DNA from: an uncultured Christensenella sp. | Lineage (GTDB): Bacteria; Bacillota; Clostridia; Christensenellales; Borkfalkiaceae | Length of the DNA: 28,026 bases | Reading direction: 5' to 3' | NCBI GenBank assembly: GCA_910586345.1 | Contig: CAJUHC010000019.1 | Coordinates: forward strand, 1-28,026 | Shown here: piece by piece, positions 13,324 through 18,977 of the stretch | How positions within the stretch are numbered: the stretch's first letter is position 1 | Layout: the number at the start of each line of letters is the position of its first letter | Notes under the pieces: model-generated | Databases searched by the model: none | Seen by the model: the letters and a program-made list of their open reading frames with translations, nothing else | Told to the model about the DNA's origin: nothing | Translations under genes and position numbers: made by a program

Positions 13324-13352
13324 TTGAATTTTACGCGGCAATGAATTATACT
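13324..13352 (+). promoter_or_regulatory. Promoter of fba
   Basis: TTGAAT (13324-13329), 17-bp spacer, TATACT (13347-13352). Its -10 hexamer and spacing match those of the divergent gap promoter; I found no shared operator in the 125 bases between the two. Confidence 0.75.
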
Positions 13353-13389
13353 TGATTTATAAAAAAATTATTAACGTTCGGAGGTCTTT

Positions 13390-14256
13390 ATGGCATTAGT
13401 TTCGGCAAAAGAAATGCTTGAAAAAGCAAGGGACGGTAAATACGCCGTCGGACAGTTTAACATAAACAATTTAGAATGGACAAAATCCATTTTACAAACC
13501 GCACAGGAGCTTAAGTCTCCGGTTATTCTCGGCGTATCGGAAGGTGCCGGCAAATATATGACCGGATTCAAGACGGTTACAGCTATGGTTAAAGCAATGA
13601 TTGAAGAAATGAACATCACTGTTCCCGTCGCGCTTCACCTCGACCACGGTTCTTACGAAGGATGCTATAAATGCATCGAAGCGGGCTTTTCGTCCATAAT
13701 GTTCGACGGTTCCCACTTCCCTATCGAAGAAAACGTAGCGAAAACGAAAGAATTAGTAGAAGTCTGCGCTAAAAAAGGTTTGAGTCTTGAAGCCGAAGTC
13801 GGCTCAATCGGCGGCGAAGAAGACGGTGTCGTCGGTCTCGGCGAATGCGCCGACCCCGACGAATGTAAAAAAATAGCGGATTTGGGAGTTACCATTCTCG
13901 CCGCGGGAATAGGAAATATTCACGGCAAATATCCCGATAATTGGCAGGGACTGCGTTTCGACGTCCTCGAAGAAATCAAGAAAAAGACAGGCGATACCCC
14001 CCTCGTACTCCACGGAGGCACGGGTATTCCCACCGAAATGATTAAGAAAGCTATTTCGCTCGGCGTAGCTAAAATCAACGTAAACACAGAATGTCAGCTT
14101 GCGTTTCAGGAGGCTACGAGAAAATACATCGAAGACGGAAAAGACCTTTCGGGAAAGGGTTTCGACCCCAGAAAATTACTCGCTCCCGGGGCTCAGGCAA
14201 TCAAAGATACTGTCAAAGAAAAAATGGAAATTTTCGGAAGTATCGGAAAAGCTTAA
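13390..14256 (+). CDS. fba: Class II fructose-bisphosphate aldolase
   Basis: A zinc-dependent aldolase (288 residues) that cleaves fructose 1,6-bisphosphate; relatives act on tagatose bisphosphate. HLDHGS contains Asp85 (proton donor region) and the zinc ligand His86; LEAEVGSIGGEEDG, GNIHGKYP (His178) and LVLHGGTGIP (His208) supply the remaining zinc and phosphate site, and KINVNTE the second phosphate-binding part. Length and motifs fit the FbaA/GatY-type class IIB enzymes. The ribosome binding site GGAGG is 7 bases before the ATG. Of its nine proline codons I count seven CCC, one CCT and one CCG, notable with the tRNA-Pro(AGG) at 17007. It works with gap next door and pfkA at 23481. Confidence 0.96.
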   Translation: MALVSAKEMLEKARDGKYAVGQFNINNLEWTKSILQTAQELKSPVILGVSEGAGKYMTGFKTVTAMVKAMIEEMNITVPVALHLDHGSYEGCYKCIEAGFSSIMFDGSHFPIEENVAKTKELVEVCAKKGLSLEAEVGSIGGEEDGVVGLGECADPDECKKIADLGVTILAAGIGNIHGKYPDNWQGLRFDVLEEIKKKTGDTPLVLHGGTGIPTEMIKKAISLGVAKINVNTECQLAFQEATRKYIEDGKDLSGKGFDPRKLLAPGAQAIKDTVKEKMEIFGSIGKA

Positions 14257-14277
14257 AAAAATTAATCGCACAAAAGA

Positions 14278-14310
14278 TAAACCTCCGCGGTCCGCGGAGG
14301 TTTATTTTTT
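14278..14310 (+). terminator. Terminator after fba
   Basis: AAACCTCCGCGG and CCGCGGAGGTTT form a near-perfect palindrome centred on 14291, followed by ATTTTTT. Confidence 0.88.
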
Positions 14311-14334
14311 ATAATATTGCTCAAAATCATTATT

Positions 14335-14748
14335 ATGAAAAGAAAATTAATGTTTCTTACCGTATTCTGTTCTATGTTTTTATTGATTCTGTCCGCTTGC
14401 GACGCGCGCGAAGCCGGTTCGTTAAAGTCGATAACAAGACCCTATATAGCGCATTACGAGTGCACGGAAGCCACTTTGGGCGGAGAAAATTTATTGGATA
14501 AGTTTGAATACATCGAAATAGTGCTCGTCGACAAAGAAGAAATGCAGTTAATATATAAACCGAAAGATGGTAAAAAAAGCAAAATTAAAAGCAATTATAT
14601 TTTTAACTTAGAAACGCGCGAACTGACCGCCGATATAGGAATATACGGATACAGATTTCGCGAGTCGACAATTGTCGAAAACGGTAAATTTACCGTAACG
14701 AAAACGATAGGCGAAAAACAGCTGATAATGAAATTCAAAACAAAATAA
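14335..14748 (+). CDS. Small putative lipoprotein
   Basis: From the ATG at 14335 the product begins MKRKLMFLTVFCSMFLLILSAC: basic residues, a hydrophobic core and the lipobox LSAC, so it should be lipidated and exported. (A TTG at 14317 in frame would add six residues and is less likely.) The mature part, about 115 residues, is rich in short beta strands and charged residues (YIEIVLVDKEEMQLIYKPKDGKKSKIKSNYIF; ITKTIGE-like ending), in style like the 204-residue lipoprotein at 4642-5256, but I see no clear homology. No ribosome binding site. It starts just past the fba terminator and ends at a hairpin shared with the convergent gene. Confidence 0.75.
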   Translation: MKRKLMFLTVFCSMFLLILSACDAREAGSLKSITRPYIAHYECTEATLGGENLLDKFEYIEIVLVDKEEMQLIYKPKDGKKSKIKSNYIFNLETRELTADIGIYGYRFRESTIVENGKFTVTKTIGEKQLIMKFKTK

Positions 14749-14750
14749 AT

Positions 14751-14775
14751 ACGCGCACGGCTAAGCCGTGCGCTC
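14751..14775. terminator. Hairpin between convergent genes
   Basis: A 9-bp GC-rich stem GCGCACGGC/GCCGTGCGC with loop TAA. On the minus strand it is followed by GTATTTATTTTGTTTTG, on the plus strand by TCTTTC; terminator for both genes, better for the minus strand. Confidence 0.75.
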
Positions 14776-14777
14776 TT

Positions 14778-15125
14778 TCATTGCTGAGGATTATAATTAC
14801 CCGTAATTTCTTCTATTCCCTCTGATTCAATCTTAGAAAAAGCTTCTTCGATTTTAAGCTGAACTTCGTCGTTCGGTTCTTTTTCTTCCGTAGAGACTAA
14901 ATCTTCCGCATACCTTATACCGCGTTCCGCAGACTGCACGGATTCGTCCCCTCCCGAGGTTTCGTAATCGAGTCTGATTAGATTCTTATCCGAATACACC
15001 TCGTGAAGCCAAGCCTGCAACTTCGCTTCCGTTTTGCGTCTGCGCGCCAACAGAACGAAGAATATCAAAAACATTATTAAAAATATGCTTAACGCCACTA
15101 TCGCGACAATGTATTTTGATTCCAT
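14778..15125 (-). CDS. Single-span membrane protein, 115 residues
   Basis: An N-terminal membrane span (IVAIVALSIFLIMFLIFFVLL, residues about 6-26) is followed by ARRRKTEAK, so the C-terminal 85 residues should lie in the cytoplasm. That part has a short helix (KLQAWLHEVYSDKNLIRLDYE) and an acidic, probably disordered tail (EEKEPNDEVQLKIEEAFSKIESEGIEE). I do not recognise a family. Its promoter TTGACA-17-TAAAAT ends exactly 6 nt before the ATG and no ribosome binding site is present, so the mRNA is predicted to be leaderless. It diverges from the murG-like gene. Confidence 0.75.
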   Translation of the reverse strand: MESKYIVAIVALSIFLIMFLIFFVLLARRRKTEAKLQAWLHEVYSDKNLIRLDYETSGGDESVQSAERGIRYAEDLVSTEEKEPNDEVQLKIEEAFSKIESEGIEEITGNYNPQQ

Positions 15126-15131
15126 AAATTT

Positions 15132-15160
15132 ATTTTACTACTCTTTTTATATTATGTCAA
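15132..15160 (-). promoter_or_regulatory. Promoter placing the start site at the ATG of the one-span protein
   Basis: Perfect TTGACA (15155-15160), 17-bp spacer, TAAAAT (15132-15137), then AAATTT and the ATG at 15125. Confidence 0.75.
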
Positions 15161-15197
15161 CTTCTGATAATAAATAATCGTTATGCGCCGTTTGTTT

Positions 15198-15227
15198 TTC
15201 ATATTTCAAGGCAATAAAAAGTATATT
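15198..15227 (+). promoter_or_regulatory. Candidate promoter of the murG-like gene
   Basis: TTCATA (15198-15203), 18-bp spacer, TATATT (15222-15227), then AAAATT and the ATG at 15234. The -35 is weak; the 6-nt gap to the ATG repeats that of three other genes in the window. Confidence 0.45.
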
Positions 15228-15233
15228 AAAATT

Positions 15234-16280
15234 ATGAAAAAAATTATGTTTTGCGGCGGCGGAAGCGCGGGTCACGTAATTCCCAATATTGCCGTTATCG
15301 AACAATTGAAAGACGAGTATTCTATAAGTTACGCCGGCACGGACGCAATAGAAAAAAATATCTGCTACGCGAACGGCGTGGAATTTTACGAATTCGGCGC
15401 AGTTAAACTTGTACGCGGAAAAATTCTGCAAAATTTATCTATTCCGTTCAAATTAATAAAAAGCATTAAAGACGCGGGCAAAATTTTAGATAAAGTGAAA
15501 CCTGATTTACTTTTCTGCAAGGGCGGTTACGTCTGTATACCGCCTGCGTTCGCCGCAAACAAACGCGGTATTCCTGTTATCACGCACGAATCCGATTTAA
15601 GCGTCGGGCTCGCGAACAAACTTATTGCGAAAAAATGCGAAAAAATTTTAACGGCTTTCCCCTCCGCCGCCGAAAAATTTAAAAACGGCGTATATACGGG
15701 TACTCCTATGAGAGCGCGTCTTTTCAACCGCAACAGAAACGAAGCGTTACAAACTTTCGAACTTGAAAACCGTCCGACTTTAATAGTGTTCGGCGGAGGC
15801 AGCGGTTCCAAAATTATTAATGAAAATTTAAGAAAAATCGTATTCGGATTATGCAATTCGATTAACGTTTTGCACGTTTGCGGTAAAGGAAATAAAATAG
15901 AAACAAATATTCAAGGATATAAGCAAATAGAATTCGCCGAAGATATGGGACTTGTTTACGCCTGCGCCGACGCTGCGGTTGCGAGATGCGGTTCTAATTC
16001 GGCAAACGAACTTATCGCGCTTAAAATACCTGCTCTTTTTATTCCGCTTGAAAATTCGAGAAGCCGCGGCGACCAAGTAAAAAACGCCGAATACTTTTTA
16101 AATATCGGACTATGCCGTGTTTTAAGAGAAAAACAATTGACGCCGCAAACTTTAAAAGAAAATATACTCAGACTCTTAAACGACGGTAAATTAAAAACCG
16201 CACTTGCGGCAAGTACCGTAAAGTGCGGAAACGATTGCATAATAAGAGAAATTAAAGCAGTCCTCCGACGAGAATTTTAA
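15234..16280 (+). CDS. MurG2-like UDP-GlcNAc glycosyltransferase
   Basis: A GT-B glycosyltransferase of the MurG family, which adds GlcNAc to lipid I to make lipid II at the inner face of the membrane. From the ATG at 15234 it has 348 residues; the longer frame adds 17 atypical residues. The N-terminal loop is GGGSAGHVIPN (8-18), FCKGGYVCIPP and THESDLSVGLANKLIAK correspond to the family's 'GGY.S.P' and 'HE.N...G..N', and the C-domain has VFGGGSGSKIINE. The donor site reads RCGSNSANELIALKIPALFIPLENSRSRGDQVKNAEYF, with GSNS and SRGDQ in place of the usual GAxT and DHQ. This matches what I recall of the second MurG paralogue of Bacillus. Its 3' end overlaps mntP by 29 bases, tail to tail. It is not in a mur cluster. 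Confidence 0.88.
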   Translation: MKKIMFCGGGSAGHVIPNIAVIEQLKDEYSISYAGTDAIEKNICYANGVEFYEFGAVKLVRGKILQNLSIPFKLIKSIKDAGKILDKVKPDLLFCKGGYVCIPPAFAANKRGIPVITHESDLSVGLANKLIAKKCEKILTAFPSAAEKFKNGVYTGTPMRARLFNRNRNEALQTFELENRPTLIVFGGGSGSKIINENLRKIVFGLCNSINVLHVCGKGNKIETNIQGYKQIEFAEDMGLVYACADAAVARCGSNSANELIALKIPALFIPLENSRSRGDQVKNAEYFLNIGLCRVLREKQLTPQTLKENILRLLNDGKLKTALAASTVKCGNDCIIREIKAVLRREF

Positions 16281-16872
16281 TACCTATACCTATAAGAACA
16301 AGCCCTCCGATAATTTCGGTTATTCCGGCTTTCTTTTTCAAAACGTCGCCGACTTTAACGCCTATTATTATACCTGCCAAAGAAATTATTAAAGTCGTGC
16401 AACCTATTATCAGTACGCTTATAAGCACGTTCGGTATACTGTCTTTAAGACCGTCGGTAGCGGCGAACGAAACTCCTATGAATAACGCGTCGATACTCGT
16501 TGCAACGCCTTGCAGCAAAACTTCCGCAAAAGAAAATTTCTTTTCTTTAACTTCGTCCGCGGGCGAACGAAACTCTTTAATAGCGTCGAAAATCATTTTA
16601 CCGCCTATAATCAAAAGTAAAGTGAACGCTATCCAATGGTCGAATTTGTCGAAGACTTCTTTAAAAGCCTGACCGAGCCCGTAAGCCGCGAAAAAACCGA
16701 CAAGAGGCATTACCGCCTGAAATACAGCGAACGTGACGGGAATAAAGGCTCCCTTTACTTTATTGAGGTTACGATAGCAAAGTCCGTCGGTTATAGAAAC
16801 CGCAAAAGAATCCATTGCAAGCGACACCCCTATTAAAAAAATCTCGAAAGCAAGCAGCCAAGTTAAAGTCAT
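16252..16872 (-). CDS. mntP: Manganese efflux pump MntP
   Basis: A 206-residue inner-membrane exporter of Mn(II) (UPF0059 family). Six hydrophobic spans in two related halves are visible; each half starts with an Asp-containing motif, SLAMDSFAVSITDGL and GVATSIDALFIGVSFA, whose acidic residues are needed for transport in the family. The start is set by the promoter TTTACT-17-TATAAT at 16879-16907: the ATG at 16872 lies 6 nt after the -10 box and there is no ribosome binding site, so a leaderless mRNA is likely. That leaves no room for the manganese (yybP-ykoY) riboswitch that often controls this gene. The last 29 bases overlap the end of the murG-like gene on the other strand. Confidence 0.95.
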   Translation of the reverse strand: MTLTWLLAFEIFLIGVSLAMDSFAVSITDGLCYRNLNKVKGAFIPVTFAVFQAVMPLVGFFAAYGLGQAFKEVFDKFDHWIAFTLLLIIGGKMIFDAIKEFRSPADEVKEKKFSFAEVLLQGVATSIDALFIGVSFAATDGLKDSIPNVLISVLIIGCTTLIISLAGIIIGVKVGDVLKKKAGITEIIGGLVLIGIGIKILVGGLL

Positions 16873-16878
16873 ATATAT

Positions 16879-16907
16879 ATTATATCATACGCACTAGACA
16901 AAGTAAA
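16879..16907 (-). promoter_or_regulatory. Promoter of mntP, start site at the ATG
   Basis: TTTACT (16902-16907), 17-bp spacer, consensus TATAAT (16879-16884), then ATATAT and the ATG at 16872. Confidence 0.7.
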
Positions 16908-16959
16908 CTGCAAAAATAAATTTGTTTTTAAAAAAAAGCTCAAAACACCTCAAAACAGT

Positions 16960-16987
16960 TTGCATTTTAAATTATTTTAAGTATAAT
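16960..16987 (+). promoter_or_regulatory. Promoter of tRNA-Pro
   Basis: TTGCAT (16960-16965), 16-bp spacer, TATAAT (16982-16987), about 20 bases before the mature 5' end. Confidence 0.7.
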
Positions 16988-17006
16988 AATATTGTTTGTT
17001 ACAAAT

Positions 17007-17083
17007 TGAGGTGTAGCGCAGTTTGGTAGCGCGTCTGGTTAGGGACCAGAAGGTCGTGGGTTCAAGTCCCGTCACCTCAACCA
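17007..17083 (+). tRNA. tRNA-Pro(AGG)
   Basis: A complete 77-base tRNA. The acceptor is TGAGGTG/CACCTCA with discriminator A and encoded CCA. The D stem is GCGC/GCGC, the anticodon stem TCTGG/CCAGA with loop TTAGGGA, hence anticodon AGG, and the T arm is GTGGG-TTCAAGT-CCCGT (two G-U pairs). An A at position 34 is unusual in bacteria outside tRNA-Arg(ACG); if changed to inosine it would read CCU, CCC and CCA. Confidence 0.95.
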
Positions 17084-17085
17084 AT

Positions 17086-17135
17086 AAAAGCCTAAACCGA
17101 ACCGCTTTTAAAGCGTTGTGTTTAGGCTTTTTTGT
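17086..17135 (+). terminator. Terminator after tRNA-Pro
   Basis: The outer stem AAAAGCCTAAAC/GTTTAGGCTTTT encloses a smaller hairpin CGCTTT/AAAGCG, and TTTTTTG follows. Confidence 0.88.
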
Positions 17136-17238
17136 ATTTATATAAAAAGAATTTTTAAAATACGCATAATTGATTTTACGTAACGTCCTTTTAAAATGCG
17201 GTTAAAAAACACACTGCTGTTCTTCCCTTCAAACTGAC

Positions 17239-17267
17239 TTGTAATTTTTTTAATTATATGTTAAAAT
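17239..17267 (+). promoter_or_regulatory. Promoter of the NYN-LOTUS gene
   Basis: TTGTAA (17239-17244), 17-bp spacer, TAAAAT (17262-17267), 29 bases before the start codon. Confidence 0.6.
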
Positions 17268-17296
17268 AATATTATCAAACGTAAAAGGAATTTCAA

Positions 17297-18034
17297 ATGG
17301 AAATTAAAGATAGAATAATCGCATTGCTTATAGATTCGGAAAATATTTCGAGCGATTACTTTTCTATTATATTAGACGAGTTAAGCCAGTACGGCAAAGT
17401 TACTTACAGACGGCTTTACGGAGATTTTACCAATCCGCAAGCCAACGGCTGGAAACAAGTTCTTTTAGATTATTCTATAGAACAAATACAGCAAGTTGCG
17501 TTTTCGAAAGGCAAGAACGCTACGGACTCTAAAATGATAATAGACGCAATGGATATTTTGTATCAAGGCAAGGTAAATTGTTTCTGTATCGCAACGAGCG
17601 ACAGCGATTTCACTAATCTGGCAATGCGGTTCAGAAACGATAATTTAGCGGTCATAGGAGCCGGAGAACAGAAAACCCCCACTTCGTTCAGAAACGCTTG
17701 CGACCGTTTTATTGCAATAGACGATTTGTTAAAAGCTAAAAAACGGGAAAAATCGAATTATGATAAAATTTCTTCCGCGCGAGCAAAGACGGATAAAAAA
17801 TTATCTGATTTAATAAAAACAACCAAAGACATAATAAATAACAATTCAGGTATAGACGGCTGGATGCACTTCGCCGCTTTAATGAATGAGATTTACCGCA
17901 AAGAAAATGATTTTAATGCAAAATTATACGGTTACAGCAATCCAAGCTCCATTTTTAAAAACGCGGAAGAAAACGGAAAAAAGATATTCACTTTAAAACC
18001 CATAGCCGGCGCGGCGCAAATCAAAATCAACTGA
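17297..18034 (+). CDS. NYN-domain protein with C-terminal LOTUS/OST-HTH domain
   Basis: A 245-residue protein. Residues about 6-143 form a NYN (PIN-like ribonuclease) domain: ALLIDSENIS with Asp13, the conserved GKNATDSKMIIDAMD with Asp77 and Asp83, and IATSDSDF with Asp102 and Asp104. These acidic residues form the metal site of active members. Residues about 167-235 (LIKTTKDIINNNSGIDGWMHFAALMNEIYRK, then YGYSNPSSIFKNAE and IFTL) fit a LOTUS/OST-HTH domain, an RNA-binding winged helix that in other systems prefers G-rich or G4 RNA. A basic, Ser/Lys-rich linker joins them. The protein is likely an RNA-processing or RNA-decay factor; targets unknown. It is a single-gene unit with an AAAGGAA site. 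Confidence 0.9.
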   Translation: MEIKDRIIALLIDSENISSDYFSIILDELSQYGKVTYRRLYGDFTNPQANGWKQVLLDYSIEQIQQVAFSKGKNATDSKMIIDAMDILYQGKVNCFCIATSDSDFTNLAMRFRNDNLAVIGAGEQKTPTSFRNACDRFIAIDDLLKAKKREKSNYDKISSARAKTDKKLSDLIKTTKDIINNNSGIDGWMHFAALMNEIYRKENDFNAKLYGYSNPSSIFKNAEENGKKIFTLKPIAGAAQIKIN

Positions 18035-18055
18035 ACGATTGATAGTTTTCAAAAC

Positions 18056-18098
18056 AATAAAACCGAGGACTTATAATTACTCCTCGGTTTTTATTTTT
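18056..18098. terminator. Bidirectional terminator between the NYN and PII-like genes
   Basis: The stem AAACCGAGGA/TCCTCGGTTT has an 11-nt loop, T runs on the plus side (TTTTTATTTTTT) and TTTTATTGTTTT on the minus strand. Confidence 0.88.
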
Positions 18099-18146
18099 TC
18101 ATTCTTGCGTTACGGCGCGGTTTCTATAAATCAATTATAATTCGCC

Positions 18147-18512
18147 TTAGTTATCTTTTCCACTTTCTGAATTCTCTTCCTTCGTTTTTTCCGTATCGGC
18201 AGGTATACTTGACGACAAGCCTACAACGTGGTCGACTGCCATCGAGAAAGCAATTCCCTGCCCTTCGGATTTTAAGCCCGCCGTCTTATAAATCGAGTGC
18301 AGAACATTGTCTTTAATATCCTCGGGAACGAGAATTAAAACCATCTCTTTATCTGGCTGAATCGTTATTTTAAAATACTGTTCCGCTTCTTTATTCGCGG
18401 TACCCTTTGCGTGAATAACCGTACCGCCCCTTGCGCCGACATCTCTCGCCGCTTCCATAACCAGGTCGGAATAACCCGCGTTGACAATACATACGACGAC
18501 TTCGTAATTCAT
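18147..18512 (-). CDS. PII-like protein, third gene of the DUF1538 operon
   Basis: A 121-residue member of the PII (GlnB-like) superfamily: MNYEVVVCIVNAGYSDLVMEAARDVGARGGTVIHAKGTANKE, then YFKITIQPDKEMVLILVPEDI and GQGIAFSMAVDHVVGL, matching the beta-alpha-beta core. GARGGTVIHA(K/R)G is typical of the PII-like proteins that accompany DUF1538 genes. A hydrophilic tail of about 20 residues follows. The Tyr of the classical T-loop uridylylation site is not evident, so its control is probably by nucleotide binding alone (inference). The start codon directly abuts the stop of the preceding PII-like gene, so the two are translationally coupled. Expected role: to sense an adenine nucleotide and gate the membrane protein encoded first in the operon. 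Confidence 0.85.
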   Translation of the reverse strand: MNYEVVVCIVNAGYSDLVMEAARDVGARGGTVIHAKGTANKEAEQYFKITIQPDKEMVLILVPEDIKDNVLHSIYKTAGLKSEGQGIAFSMAVDHVVGLSSSIPADTEKTKEENSESGKDN

Positions 18513-18968
18513 TTATTTTTCCTCCTTGACCGACATTCTGTTATTGCTTAAAAATCTGAAAATAAGCGTACCTATCACGCTTGTAAGCGGCACCGAAAAA
18601 GCCACGCCTTTGCCGTCTTTTATAGTCTTGAACTTATATTCGAGCATACTTAAAGCATTGCCGAGCATATTCTGCTGGATAACGCTGAAAATCACGGCTT
18701 TTTCCGAATCGGCAAGACCGAGGTAGACGAGCATTTTCGCGTCTGCGGTTCCGCGCCCGAACGCAGTCACCTGCATATTTACGTCGAACGACTGCAACAG
18801 GTCGGTATAAAACTCCGCCTTTTTTTTATTTACTATCGTCACAAGCAGTTCAAGTTTATTAGAAGTTACCGTATTGGGACTCGATTTATTGGCGGAAACT
18901 TTATCCTTTTTTTCCGAAACCGTTTTCGATTTTCGTCTTCCGCGCACTGCATTGATTTTATCAGTCAT
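18513..18968 (-). CDS. Second PII-like protein with basic N-terminal extension
   Basis: A 151-residue protein. The first 37 residues are Lys/Ser-rich and low complexity (VRGRRKSKTVSEKKDKVSAN). From about 38 on a PII-like core is visible: LELLVTIVNKKKAEFYTDLLQSFDVNMQVTAFGRGTADAKML, and the last strand GKGVAFSVPLTSVIGTL, parallel to GQGIAFSMAVDHVVGL in the neighbour. It lies 9 bases after the DUF1538 gene and abuts the next PII-like gene. The two cores have diverged (GRGTADAK against KGTANKE), which suggests a hetero-oligomer or two different signals. Recognition rests on pattern similarity to its neighbour and operon position. Confidence 0.75.
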   Translation of the reverse strand: MTDKINAVRGRRKSKTVSEKKDKVSANKSSPNTVTSNKLELLVTIVNKKKAEFYTDLLQSFDVNMQVTAFGRGTADAKMLVYLGLADSEKAVIFSVIQQNMLGNALSMLEYKFKTIKDGKGVAFSVPLTSVIGTLIFRFLSNNRMSVKEEK

Positions 18969-18977
18969 CCCGTTCTC

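Noticed and set aside
16873..16910. yybP-ykoY manganese riboswitch before mntP
   Set aside because: The promoter ends 6 nt before the ATG, so there is no leader to hold a riboswitch.
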